Positions 28,108 to 36,723 of a stretch of DNA of 64,000 bases are shown one piece after another; position 1 is the first letter of the stretch; each line of letters starts with the position of its first letter. Origin of the DNA: Actinomadura syzygii (lineage in GTDB: Bacteria; Actinomycetota; Actinomycetes; Streptosporangiales; Streptosporangiaceae). The stretch is taken from positions 434,001 to 498,000 of the forward strand of contig NZ_VSFF01000002.1 in assembly GCF_008085905.1 (NCBI RefSeq), written 5' to 3'. Below the pieces are notes generated by a model. It was not told the origin of the DNA and made no database searches. It saw nothing but the letters and a program-made list of their open reading frames with translations. The position numbers were made by a program, and so were the translations under genes.

Positions 28108-28947
28108 GTGGAGACGCGGGAGCTGCGGTATTTCGTGGCTGTTGCCGAGGAGCTGCATTTCGGGCGGGCGGCGCGGCGGCTCGGGATCGCGCAGCCGCCG
28201 CTTTCGCGGGCGATCGGGCAGCTTGAGCGACGGCTCGGGTTGACGTTGCTGGAGCGGACCAGCCGCGGCGTCGTGCTCACCGAGGCCGGGGCCGTCCTGC
28301 TTCGGGAGGGACTGGCGGCGTTGGACGCGGTCGACGCCGCCGCCCGCCGTACCCGGCGCGCCGCCGCAGGCCGGCAGAGTCTGGTGCTGGTCACCAAGGC
28401 GGGGGCGTCCAGCGAGTTGCTGGCGAAGCTGCTCGACGCCTACGCCGCCGAGCCCGGCGCCGTCGCCGTCGACGTGCAGTTGTGCGGGCCCGGCGAGCAG
28501 GAGCGGCTGCTGCGCGACGGCCGGGCCGACGTCGCGCTGCTGCACCGCCCGTACGACTCGACGGTCGGGTTCGACACCGAGGAACTGGCCACGGAGGGGC
28601 AGGTCGTCGTGCTGCCCGCCGGGCATCCGCTCACCGTCGAGGCGCGGGTGCGGATGGCGGACGTCGCGGATTTGCCCGGGTTGCCGATGCCGCGCTGGCC
28701 CCGTCCCGACGGCACGTACCCGGAGGGCGCGGGCCCGGCCGTCCGGGACCATGTGCAGTTGCTCCAGCTCATCGCGCTCGGGCGGGCCTCGGCCGTCCTG
28801 CCCGACTCGGTGCGCCCGCTGCTGCGCGATGACGTCGCCGTCGTGCCCGTCGTGGACGCGCCGCGGGTCACGACGGTGATCGCGTGGCCGCCGCACAGCC
28901 GGTCCCTGGCGCTCGCCGGGCTCGTCCGGACCGCGACCGGCCTCTAG
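28108..28947 (+). CDS. LysR family transcriptional regulator
   Basis: A 279-residue LysR-type regulator. The HTH (about residues 1-60) reads ELRYFVAVAEELHFGRAARRLG and leads through PPLSRAIGQLERRLG; the effector domain follows from about residue 90. The likely GTG start at 28108 follows GGGGGG. It converges with the ROK gene, their stops overlapping by 4 bp, and no obvious target gene is divergent from it, so its regulon is unclear. Confidence 0.85.
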   Translation: METRELRYFVAVAEELHFGRAARRLGIAQPPLSRAIGQLERRLGLTLLERTSRGVVLTEAGAVLLREGLAALDAVDAAARRTRRAAAGRQSLVLVTKAGASSELLAKLLDAYAAEPGAVAVDVQLCGPGEQERLLRDGRADVALLHRPYDSTVGFDTEELATEGQVVVLPAGHPLTVEARVRMADVADLPGLPMPRWPRPDGTYPEGAGPAVRDHVQLLQLIALGRASAVLPDSVRPLLRDDVAVVPVVDAPRVTTVIAWPPHSRSLALAGLVRTATGL

Positions 28948-30116
28948 CGGACGGTGAAGAGCCGCCGCTCGACCTCGTCCAGGGCGAGGCGGGCGGCGCC
29001 GAACGCCACCGCGTGATCGCCCAGAGTCGACAGCGCGAGCGTCGGACGGACGAGCGTCCGCCCGTGCAGGTGCCGTTCGATGGCCTCCAGCAGCGGCGGC
29101 CCGGCGCGGACGACGCCGCCGCCGATGACGACGAGGTCCGGGTCGAGGATCAGGACCAGCGGCGCGAGGCCCTCCACGAACCGCGCGGCGACCGTGTCGA
29201 TGACCCGCAGCGCCGTGGGGTCGCCCGCGCGGGCGGCGGTCAGCGTCGCGCTGGCCGGGTCGTCGGGGGTGGCGTCGTCGTTGGCGAGTTCCGCGATCGC
29301 GGTCGTGCCGACCCGGCGCTCGAACGGTCCAAGCGTCGCCGCGCCGATCGGCGGGCCCTGCGCGGCGGGCAGGAAGCCGACCTCGCCCGCCGCGCCGTGC
29401 GCGCCCCGCAGCAGCCGGTCGCCGACGAGGATCCCCGCGCCGACCCGGCTGCCCCACTGCACGGCGACGACGATCCCCGCGTCGGGGCCGTCGCCGCGCC
29501 AGCGCTCGGCGAGGACGGCGAGGTTCACGTCGTTCTCCACCATGACCGGGCAGCCGACCGCCGGACGGAGCCGGTCGGCGAGGTCGATCGACGTCCAGCC
29601 GGGCATGTCGGGCGCCCGGACGACGACGCCGTGCTCGGCCTCGACGATGCCGGGCGTGCCGACGCCGACCGCGCGGACCGTTCCCGGGTCGACGCCGCCG
29701 CGGGCGAGGGTCTCGTTCACCTGCGTGCGGACGTGGGCGAGCATCTCGTCGCTGCTGTGCAGGCGGCTGCTGTCGCCCCGGTCCTCGGCGACGATGCGGC
29801 CGGTGAGGTCGGCGACGACGGCGAGGGTGCGGTGCGGGCCGATGTCGATGCCGACGACGTGCGCCGCGTCCGGGCGCAGCCGGACCAGCCGCGCCGGACG
29901 GCCGGGGGAGCGCCGCCCCGACTGGTCGTCCTCGACGTACTCGACCAGGCCGTCGTCCACGAGGGACGCGACGACCTGCGCGATCGTCTGCCGGGACAGC
30001 TCCGTCCGGTCGCTCAGGTCACCCAGCCGCAGCGGCCCGGCACGATGCAGCCGCGCCAGCACCGTGCTCTCGTTGATGCGCCTCAGCAAGGCCGGTCCGC
30101 CGCCGCCGTCGATCAT
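28944..30116 (-). CDS. ROK family transcriptional regulator
   Basis: A 390-residue ROK-family repressor: an N-terminal winged helix (about residues 10-70, with LSRQTIAQVVASLVDDGLV) followed by a sugar-kinase-like fold with VVGIDIGPHRTLAVVADL, VGTPGIV, VMVENDVNLAV and GAHGAAGEVGF. The Cys-rich zinc motif of typical ROK proteins is absent, replaced by LPAAQGPPIGAATLG, so inducer binding or structure may differ. It is divergent from the GH9 gene and shares a 120-bp intergenic region with a palindrome, so it probably represses that gene in response to a sugar. Confidence 0.85.
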   Translation of the reverse strand: MIDGGGGPALLRRINESTVLARLHRAGPLRLGDLSDRTELSRQTIAQVVASLVDDGLVEYVEDDQSGRRSPGRPARLVRLRPDAAHVVGIDIGPHRTLAVVADLTGRIVAEDRGDSSRLHSSDEMLAHVRTQVNETLARGGVDPGTVRAVGVGTPGIVEAEHGVVVRAPDMPGWTSIDLADRLRPAVGCPVMVENDVNLAVLAERWRGDGPDAGIVVAVQWGSRVGAGILVGDRLLRGAHGAAGEVGFLPAAQGPPIGAATLGPFERRVGTTAIAELANDDATPDDPASATLTAARAGDPTALRVIDTVAARFVEGLAPLVLILDPDLVVIGGGVVRAGPPLLEAIERHLHGRTLVRPTLALSTLGDHAVAFGAARLALDEVERRLFTVR

Positions 30117-30154
30117 CTCGCCGTCCCCCTCTTGACCTTCGCCCCGAGATCACA

Positions 30155-30170
30155 GAATATTGCAACGTTC
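30155..30170. promoter_or_regulatory. palindromic operator candidate between ROK and GH9 genes
   Basis: GAATATTGCAACGTTC is a pseudo-palindrome of the form GAA-NN-TTGCAA-NN-TTC, in an A/T-rich stretch of an otherwise very G/C-rich intergenic region. It lies 39 bp from the ROK start and 67 bp from the GH9 start. A second pair of arms, GACCTTC (30134-30140) and GAAGGTC (30188-30194), flanks it. Binding by the divergent ROK regulator is likely. Confidence 0.5.
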
Positions 30171-30236
30171 TTAACCAAATTACATCTGAAGGTCGGACGC
30201 ATCGGGGACTCCAACGGCACAAGGATGGTGCGAGGC

Positions 30237-32102
30237 ATGCGCACACGGCACTCGAACGGCAGCGGGAACGAAGCGGGCGCGGCGCCGGAGACGGGCGTGG
30301 AACCCGAGGTCGGCGGGCAGGGGCGGCGGCGCTTCCTGATCGGCGCGGCGACGGTCGGCGCCGGGTACACGGCGGCCTCGGTCGTCGGGGCCCCGGCGGA
30401 GGCGGCCGCGCCGCCCGAGCACGACGACGCGACGACGCGGGTCTTCGCCAACAACGTCGGGTACGACCCCGGCGCCCCGAAGCGCGCCGTGGTGACCGGG
30501 CGCCGGTCGCCCGGACGGTTCCGGCTGGTCGACGCGGTCACCGGGCAGACCGTCCACAGCGGCAGACTCCAGCGCGCGGGAAACGTCGCGGACTGGGACG
30601 GCACCGACTACTGGACGGCCGACTTCTCGCGCGTCGACCGGGCGGGCGACTACTACCTGGCCGTGGGCTCGGCCCGGTCGGCGCAGTTCAAGATCGAGGC
30701 GACCGTGCTCGAGCGCTACACGCTCGCGCACGTCGTCCGCCACTTCAAGGGCTGGCGGTGTTCGGGCCAGTTCGACAAGTTCGACCACCATCTGCCGCTC
30801 GGCAACACCGGCAAGACCTTCGACGCGCACGGCGGATGGTACGACGCGACCGGCGATTTCGGCAAACACTTCACGCAATTGTCGGCGCTCTCCTATTTCA
30901 ACACGCTGCAGATTCCGCTGACCGCTTGGTCGCTGCTGATCTCCTACCGCGAACTGACCGCCCGCAAGAACGACGACTTCACCCAACTGCGGACCTGGCT
31001 CCAGGACGAGGGCCTCTTCGGCGCCGACTACATCCGCCGCGTCCACGTTCCAGGCCAGTCCTTCTACAGTTCCGTAGGCCAGCCCGGCCCGCCGAAGGAC
31101 CCGGTCAAGCGCACCCTCGGCGCCGCGCAGGTCAACTTCCGCGAGGGCGGCGGCGTCGCGATCGCCGCGCTCGCCATCGCGAGCACGCACGACGTCTCCG
31201 GCGACTACGAGAGCTCCGAGTACCTGGCGGCCGCCAAGGACGCATTCGCCTATCTTGACGCGAACAACGTCCGCCTCACCAACGATGGAAAAGAGAATAT
31301 CCAGGACGACTACAACGCTCTCCTCGCGGCCATCGAACTGTATCGCGCGACCGAGGACGACACCTACAAGAAGGCCGCCGACAAGCGCGCCGCGAACCTC
31401 TCCGCCCGGCTCGTCTCCTGGCACGGCTACCGCGACTACTGGCGGGCGGACGACGCGGACCGCCCGTACTTCCACCCGTCCGACGCCGGGCTCCCCGTCG
31501 TCGCGCTGCTCGCCTACGCGGGCATCGCGGACGGCGACGCCAAGCAGAAGGCGCTCGACGCGGTGCGCCGGTCGATGACGTTCGAGCTGGCGGTCACCGA
31601 GGAGGTCCGCAACCCGTTCGGGTACGCGCGGCAGCTCGTCCAGGACGCGACCGGCGCCCGGGCCAGCCGGTTCTTCTTCCCGCACAACGTGACCCCGCGG
31701 ACGAAGGACCAGTGGTGGCAGGGCGAGAACGCCCGCATCGCCTCGCTCGCGACGGCGGCCCGCCTCGCCGCGCGGCAGTTCTCCGACGACCGCGCGTTCG
31801 CGGCGAAGCTGCGCTCCTACGCGGCGGACCAGCTCAACTGGATCCTCGGCGTCAACCCCTACGACGTCTGCATGCTGGACGGCTCCGGGCGCAACAACCC
31901 GCAGTACCTGTGGCTCGGGTCGTGGCAGTTCCTCCAGACGTCCGGCGGGATCGTCAACGGCATCACCGGCAAGAACGTGGACGGCAGCGGCATCGCCTGG
32001 GACGAGGGCTACGCCAAGACCGGCAAGGACGACGACTGGCGCTGGGGCGAGCAGTGGCTGCCCCACACGAGCTGGTACCTGAACGCCATCGCCCTCGGCT
32101 GA
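30237..32102 (+). CDS. glycoside hydrolase family 9 enzyme, Tat-exported
   Basis: A 621-residue protein with a long polar N-region and a twin-arginine signal RRRFLIGAATVG at about residues 30-41, then an alanine-rich cleavage region. An Ig-like N-terminal domain (about 68-150) with FANNVGYDPGAPKRAVV is typical of GH9 (CelD_N). The catalytic barrel carries GGWYDATGDFGKHF with the nucleophile aspartates, and WILGVNPYDVCMLDG near the end; the usual C-terminal NE acid motif is not obvious, GEQWLPHTSWY being the nearest. It probably cuts a beta-glucan outside the cell, supplying the importer at 21-24 kb. ATG 30225 is an alternative start. Confidence 0.82.
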   Translation: MRTRHSNGSGNEAGAAPETGVEPEVGGQGRRRFLIGAATVGAGYTAASVVGAPAEAAAPPEHDDATTRVFANNVGYDPGAPKRAVVTGRRSPGRFRLVDAVTGQTVHSGRLQRAGNVADWDGTDYWTADFSRVDRAGDYYLAVGSARSAQFKIEATVLERYTLAHVVRHFKGWRCSGQFDKFDHHLPLGNTGKTFDAHGGWYDATGDFGKHFTQLSALSYFNTLQIPLTAWSLLISYRELTARKNDDFTQLRTWLQDEGLFGADYIRRVHVPGQSFYSSVGQPGPPKDPVKRTLGAAQVNFREGGGVAIAALAIASTHDVSGDYESSEYLAAAKDAFAYLDANNVRLTNDGKENIQDDYNALLAAIELYRATEDDTYKKAADKRAANLSARLVSWHGYRDYWRADDADRPYFHPSDAGLPVVALLAYAGIADGDAKQKALDAVRRSMTFELAVTEEVRNPFGYARQLVQDATGARASRFFFPHNVTPRTKDQWWQGENARIASLATAARLAARQFSDDRAFAAKLRSYAADQLNWILGVNPYDVCMLDGSGRNNPQYLWLGSWQFLQTSGGIVNGITGKNVDGSGIAWDEGYAKTGKDDDWRWGEQWLPHTSWYLNAIALG

Positions 32103-32113
32103 CCGGCGCCCCT

Positions 32114-32156
32114 CCGCACGCGAAACCGCCGCACGCGAATCCGCCGCACGCGAAAC
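32114..32156 (+). repeat. 15-bp tandem repeat, three copies
   Basis: A core CCGCACGCGAA recurs at 32114, 32129 and 32144 with a 15-bp period just after the GH9 stop. The third copy forms part of the left arm of the following terminator stem. Confidence 0.75.
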
Positions 32157-32188
32157 CCCCGCAGGCCCCTGTTCTGCGGGGGTTTCGC
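32150..32188. terminator. strong stem-loop terminator after GH9 gene
   Basis: A perfect 15-bp stem, GCGAAACCCCCGCAG at 32150-32164 with its complement at 32174-32188, closes a 9-base loop. It lies 48 bp past the GH9 stop. There is no U tract, but in a high-G+C actinomycete this is a convincing terminator. It isolates the sugar module from the next genes. Confidence 0.75.
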
Positions 32189-32278
32189 ATGTCCGGGCGC
32201 GGCGTCCTCCCGCGCTCTTGACAGGAGAGTACTCGCAACCGCAAAGTAATCTCCATAGCCAAGAGAATCGGAGAAGAG

Positions 32279-33076
32279 ATGCAGGAATCCCCTGCCGCCG
32301 TGCTCGACGAGATCGGACGGCTACGGCGGCTCACCCGGGCGCGGGTCCACGGCGCGGCGGTCCCGCTCGTCGTGTTCGCCGGGCTCACCCTCGCCTCGGC
32401 GCTGCTCTACCGGCACCCGTTCTTCCGCGTGCCGGCGGAGGGCGGCACGCTCGACTTCAGCCACGACCCGTTCTTCGTCCCGGGGAACGCGGGCGGGGGC
32501 TTCGCGGTCGATCCAGGCCCGGTCAGCGGCTACGCCGGGCTCTACTGGGCCGACTGGTCCGCCGCCCTATCGATCCTGTTCTGGCTGGTCGTGGCGCCGC
32601 TGTGCTACGCGGGCTGCGCGTTGTGGTACCGGCGGCGCGCCGAGAGCATCGGCCTCGCGCTGCGCTGGCGGACCTGGCTCTACGCGGGCGCCGGACTGAT
32701 GGGCCTCATGGTGGTCGTCCTCGCCCTCCGGCAGGAAGGGCCCGACGAGTACCACGGGAGCCTGGCCGACCATCCGCCGCTGATGGCCCTCAGCCCGCTG
32801 CTCGCCATCGCGCTCGGCCTGCTCGGGCTGGCGTGGGTCGAACGCAGCTGGGGCGCCGGCGCCGTCGCCGTCGTGTACGGGGTGCTGGCGGCCGTGATGA
32901 GCATGTATCCGCTCGGCGAGCAGCCGTTCTGGATCATCCCGCCGTCGGGGGGCTCGATCGACCTGCTCATGGCCCCCGGCTACAACCTGCTGATCCTGAC
33001 GTCGGTGCTGCTGGCCGGGGCCGCCATACTGCAACTACGCACGGCCGCACGCAGGCGAAAGGCTTCCAGGGCATGA
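32279..33076 (+). CDS. hypothetical multi-pass membrane protein
   Basis: A 265-residue protein of unknown function with about six hydrophobic segments (residues about 26-46, 92-115, 134-152, 165-185, 190-208 and 232-252) and a basic C-terminus. A polar loop of about 45 residues follows the first segment. The ATG has a GGAGAAGAG ribosome site. It overlaps the HTH regulator by 4 bp; membrane-protein/HTH pairs of this sort often form a self-regulated unit in actinomycetes. A TTGACA at 32218-32223 with an AGTAAT at 32245-32250 is a weak promoter candidate. Confidence 0.7.
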   Translation: MQESPAAVLDEIGRLRRLTRARVHGAAVPLVVFAGLTLASALLYRHPFFRVPAEGGTLDFSHDPFFVPGNAGGGFAVDPGPVSGYAGLYWADWSAALSILFWLVVAPLCYAGCALWYRRRAESIGLALRWRTWLYAGAGLMGLMVVVLALRQEGPDEYHGSLADHPPLMALSPLLAIALGLLGLAWVERSWGAGAVAVVYGVLAAVMSMYPLGEQPFWIIPPSGGSIDLLMAPGYNLLILTSVLLAGAAILQLRTAARRRKASRA

Positions 33077-33399
33077 GCGAGGGCGCTCCCCATCCGACGC
33101 AGGGGCTGAACGACACCGTCCACCACCGGAGCAGGCTCGGCATCCTCGCCGTCCTCCGCGAGGTGGACCGGGCGGAGTTCGGCTACCTCCGCGACGCGCT
33201 GTCGCTCAGCGACGGGAACCTGTCCCGGCACCTGCGGACCCTGGAGGAGGCCGGTTACATCGAGATCCACAAGGGCTACCACGGGCGGCGCCCGCGTACC
33301 TGGGTGACGCTGACCGGGGCCGGGGCCAAGGAACTCGACCTGGAGATAGCGGCCCTGCGCGCCCTGGTCGCCCGGCTGGACGAGCCGCCGCCGTCCTGA
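33073..33399 (+). CDS. small winged-helix transcriptional regulator
   Basis: A 108-residue single-domain MarR/ArsR-like winged-helix protein of the HTH_34 type. The recognition region reads LSLSDGNLSRHLRTLEEAG and the wing is HKGYHGRRPRTWVTLT. No ligand domain is present. It is translationally coupled to the upstream membrane protein and probably regulates that operon; the signal sensed is unknown. Confidence 0.8.
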   Translation: MSEGAPHPTQGLNDTVHHRSRLGILAVLREVDRAEFGYLRDALSLSDGNLSRHLRTLEEAGYIEIHKGYHGRRPRTWVTLTGAGAKELDLEIAALRALVARLDEPPPS

Positions 33400-33505
33400 C
33401 CCCGGCTTTCCCGCGCCGCTTTCCGCGATCATGTTGCGGACGATCTCCGACGGGGCATCTCCCAAGGGGCGTCCCACCGGGACGCGGGGTGCGGAGGTGA
33501 AGCCG

Positions 33506-34570
33506 GTGGCAGGACGTGGCGAGTCGCAACGGGTGCTGATGCCGCCCGCGCAGGCGGCGATCTTCCTCGTCGTGACGGTGCGGGCGGGCGCGGAGGAGGC
33601 CGTCCGGGAGCTGTTCGCCGACATCGCGGGGCTGACCCGGTCGGTCGGGTTCCGCGTCCCGGACGGCGAGCTGAGCTGCGTGACCGGGATCGGCGCCGGG
33701 CTCTGGGACCGGATGTTCGACGGGCCGCGCCCCGCCGGGCTGCACCCGTTCCGGGAGCTGGCGGGCGCGGCGCACACCGCCGTGTCCACCCCCGGCGACC
33801 TGCTGTTCCACCTGCGGGCCTGCCGGATGGACCTGTGCTTCGAGCTGGCCGCCCGGCTGATGGAGCGGACGGACGGCTGGGCCGAGGTCGCCGACGAGGT
33901 GCACGGCTTCAAGTACTTCGACGAACGCGACCTGCTGGGCTTCGTCGACGGCACCGAGAACCCTGACGGGGCGGCGGCCGAGGCGGCGGTGTGCATCGGC
34001 GACGAGGACCCGGAGTTCGCGGGCGGCAGTTACGTCATCGTCCAGAAGTACCTGCACGACCTCAAGACGTGGGACGCGCTGCCGGTCGAGGAGCAGGAGC
34101 GCGTCATCGGCCGGACGAAACTGTCCGACATCGAACTGCCCGACGCCGTGAAACCGACGAACTCGCACGTCGCGCAGACGACGATCGTCGACCCGGACGG
34201 CACGGAACGCCAGATCGTCCGCGACAACCTGCCGTTCGGGACGTTCGGCTCCGCCGAGTTCGGCACCTATTTCATCGGCTATTCCGCCACGCCCGACGTG
34301 ATCGAGCGGATGCTCCGCAACATGTTCATCGGCAATCCTCCGGGCAATTACGACCGCATCCTCGATTTCTCCACTGCGGTGACGGGCTGCCTGTTCTTCG
34401 TGCCCACGGCGGACTTCCTCGACGATCCCCCCGCGCGCGACGCGCTCGCCGCCGCCGTCCCGGCGCCAGCGCCCGAGGCCGAACCCGCCGAACCCGCCGA
34501 ACCCGCTGCGTCGCCGGTCAGCGACGACTCTCTCCACATCGGCAGCCTGAACAGGAGCACCGCACGATGA
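33506..34570 (+). CDS. DyP-type peroxidase, encapsulin cargo
   Basis: A 354-residue dye-decolourising haem peroxidase. It has the family GFVDGTEN at residues 145-152 (catalytic Asp148), the proximal haem His221 in TNSHVAQT, and RDNLPFG distal to the haem. The C-terminus, after a Pro/Ala/Glu-rich linker of about 25 residues, ends DDSLHIGSLNRS, the encapsulin-loading peptide. The next gene encodes the encapsulin, so the enzyme is packaged in the shell, presumably for oxidative-stress defence. GTG 33506 is preferred because GGAGG lies at 33493-33497; ATG 33431 would extend the N-terminus by 25 atypical residues. The stop overlaps the shell gene by 4 bp. Confidence 0.92.
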   Translation: MAGRGESQRVLMPPAQAAIFLVVTVRAGAEEAVRELFADIAGLTRSVGFRVPDGELSCVTGIGAGLWDRMFDGPRPAGLHPFRELAGAAHTAVSTPGDLLFHLRACRMDLCFELAARLMERTDGWAEVADEVHGFKYFDERDLLGFVDGTENPDGAAAEAAVCIGDEDPEFAGGSYVIVQKYLHDLKTWDALPVEEQERVIGRTKLSDIELPDAVKPTNSHVAQTTIVDPDGTERQIVRDNLPFGTFGSAEFGTYFIGYSATPDVIERMLRNMFIGNPPGNYDRILDFSTAVTGCLFFVPTADFLDDPPARDALAAAVPAPAPEAEPAEPAEPAASPVSDDSLHIGSLNRSTAR

Positions 34571-35370
34571 ACAATCTCCATCGCGAGCTGGCCCCGATCT
34601 CGGACGCGGCGTGGGCCGACCTTGAGGCGGAGGCGCGGCGCACCTTCACGAGCCATGTCGCGGGACGGCGGGTCGTCGACGTGACCGGGCCGGACGGTCC
34701 GACGCTCGCCGCCGTCGGGACCGGGCACGTCCGCCCGCTGGACCCGCCCGCCGACGGGGTGCTGGCGTCGCGGCGGGAGGCGCGGCACCTGGTCGAGCTG
34801 CGGGTGCCGTTCTCGGTGGAGCGGCGCGCCGTGGACGCGGTCGAGCGCGGCGCGCAGGACGCCGACTGGCAGCCGGTCAAGGACGCCGCCAAGAAGATCG
34901 CGTTCGCCGAGGACCGCGCCGCCCTGCACGGCTGGGCGGACGCGGGCATCGCCGGGCTCGCGCCGAGCAGCTCGAACAGCCCGCTGCCGCTGCCCGCCGA
35001 CGTCCGCGAACTGCCCGCCACGGTCGCGCGGGCGGTCACGGCGCTGCGCGAGCAGGGGGTCGGCGGCCCGTACGACCTCCTGCTGTCGGCCGCCTCGTAC
35101 ACGGCGGTCGCGGAGAGCACCGACCACGGGTACCCGGTGTGGGACCACCTCGTGAAGCTCGTCCCGGAAGGGCAGATCATCTGGGCGCCCGCGCTGGACG
35201 GCGCGCTCCTCGTCTCGACCCGCGGCGGCGACTACGAACTGCGCCTCGGCCAGGACCTGTCGATCGGCTACCTGGCGCATGACGCGGAGCGCGTCCAGCT
35301 CTACTTCCAGGAGTCGCTCACGTTCATGGTGCACACGGCGGAGGCGAGCGTGGCGCTGCCGCCGAGCTAG
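34567..35370 (+). CDS. family 1 encapsulin shell protein
   Basis: A 267-residue HK97-fold nanocompartment shell protein. It begins NNLHRELAPISDAAWADLE and has AGRRVVDVTGPDG, FAEDRAALHGW and the C-terminal ESLTFMVHTAEASVAL, all hallmarks of the linocin/encapsulin family. The length is typical. Its ATG overlaps the DyP peroxidase stop, so cargo and shell are co-translated. Its stop overlaps the convergent amidohydrolase stop by 4 bp. Confidence 0.93.
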   Translation: MNNLHRELAPISDAAWADLEAEARRTFTSHVAGRRVVDVTGPDGPTLAAVGTGHVRPLDPPADGVLASRREARHLVELRVPFSVERRAVDAVERGAQDADWQPVKDAAKKIAFAEDRAALHGWADAGIAGLAPSSSNSPLPLPADVRELPATVARAVTALREQGVGGPYDLLLSAASYTAVAESTDHGYPVWDHLVKLVPEGQIIWAPALDGALLVSTRGGDYELRLGQDLSIGYLAHDAERVQLYFQESLTFMVHTAEASVALPPS

Positions 35371-36704
35371 TCCGGGGGCGGCTCCGCGGCGAGCACGTGG
35401 CTTCGGGCGCGGTCGACGAGGGCCGTGAGAAAGCCGGGGTCGACGCCGGTCAGGCGGCCTCCGCGCTTGCGGACCCGCCCCGCGACGAGCACGGTGTCGA
35501 CGTCCTGGACGCCGCTCTGCAGCAGCAGGTGGGCGGCCGGGTCGCACAGCGACGTGCCGAACTCCGGTGCCCGCAGCAGGACGACGTCGGCCTGCTTTCC
35601 GGGGGTGAGCGAGCCGATCCGGTCGTCCAGGCCGAGGGCTCGCGCGCCCTCGATCGTGCCGTGCCGCAGCACGTCGCGCGCCGTCAGCGTCGGGACGCCG
35701 GGACGACGCCCGCTGCGCCCCTCCGCGCGCTCGGCGGCTCCGTCCAGGAAGTTCTGCACCTGGTGCGCCAGCCGCATCTGCGCGATCAGGTCGGAGTTGG
35801 TGAAGCTGGGGATGTCGCATCCCCACCCGATCCGAACGCCCCGCCGGATCGCCCGTCCGAGGACGGTGAACGGGGATCCGAGCCCGATCTCCACGCCGGG
35901 CGTGACGGAGATCGCCGCCCCGGCGTGGGCGAGCATGTCCAGCTCGCGGTCGGTGACCACGTTGCAGTGGACGAGGAGGAGGTTCGGCCCGAGCAGCCCA
36001 GCCTCGTGCATGGCCGTGACCTGGCCCGGGAAGTTGGAGTGGATCGTCATGCGGAGCCCCAGCTCGCGCGCCTGCGCGACCTCGCGGGCGCAGGTCGGGA
36101 CGTCCACGGTCTCCAGGTCGCTGAGCGCGAGCATCAGCCCGACCCTGCCCTTGCCGCGCGCGGCGATCTCGCCGTTCAGCCGGACGGCGTCCGCCGACCG
36201 CTGGTCGTGCGTCGTGAAATGGCCGGGCGGCTTCGCGCGCAGGCTGTAGCCGTGCACCCCGCGCAGCCCGGCCGCGACCAGCCCCGCGACGGCCGCGTCC
36301 GCGTGCCCCGGCGAGACGATGCAGTGGCAGAAGTCCAGCGCGGTGGTGACCCCGTTCGACAGCAGCTCCAGTCCGCCGACGTAGCCGCCCGCGTAGACGT
36401 CGTCGGGACGGAACCGCGCCCGGTAGGGGAGCACCCGCTCGAAGTACTCGCCCGTCCACAGCTCGGACGCCATGCCGCGCAGGACGGTCTGCCACAGGTG
36501 GATGTGCGTGTCCACCAGGCCCGGCAGGACGATCATCCCGCTCGCGTCGATGACCGCGTCGGCGTCACCCGCCGCACCCGCCGCGACGACGGCGGCGATC
36601 ACGTCGTCGTCGATGAGCAGGTCGCCGGACGGGAGGTCGCCCAGCGTGTCGTCCATGGTGACTAGGTGGCCGCCTCTGATGAGCGTCCGCCGTCCGTTCG
36701 CCAT
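35367..36704 (-). CDS. amidohydrolase family protein (SsnA/cytosine-deaminase-like)
   Basis: A 445-residue metal-dependent hydrolase. The metal-binding [12 protein letters not shown] is near residue 65, [10 protein letters not shown] and [10 protein letters not shown] supply later histidines, and [14 protein letters not shown] carries the catalytic aspartate. The late [12 protein letters not shown] is typical of the ATZ/TRZ-deaminase branch. It would deaminate or hydrolyse an N-containing compound in the cytoplasm. It is the last gene of the peptide-type ABC operon (19 bp after the fused ATPase), suggesting it processes the imported compound. Confidence 0.85.
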   Translation of the reverse strand: MANGRRTLIRGGHLVTMDDTLGDLPSGDLLIDDDVIAAVVAAGAAGDADAVIDASGMIVLPGLVDTHIHLWQTVLRGMASELWTGEYFERVLPYRARFRPDDVYAGGYVGGLELLSNGVTTALDFCHCIVSPGHADAAVAGLVAAGLRGVHGYSLRAKPPGHFTTHDQRSADAVRLNGEIAARGKGRVGLMLALSDLETVDVPTCAREVAQARELGLRMTIHSNFPGQVTAMHEAGLLGPNLLLVHCNVVTDRELDMLAHAGAAISVTPGVEIGLGSPFTVLGRAIRRGVRIGWGCDIPSFTNSDLIAQMRLAHQVQNFLDGAAERAEGRSGRRPGVPTLTARDVLRHGTIEGARALGLDDRIGSLTPGKQADVVLLRAPEFGTSLCDPAAHLLLQSGVQDVDTVLVAGRVRKRGGRLTGVDPGFLTALVDRARSHVLAAEPPPD

Positions 36705-36723
36705 TCCGTCTCCTTTCCAGGGC

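Noticed and set aside
32114..32156. CRISPR array
   Set aside because: Only three 15-bp direct repeats with no spacers and no cas genes; they are simple tandem repeats beside a terminator.
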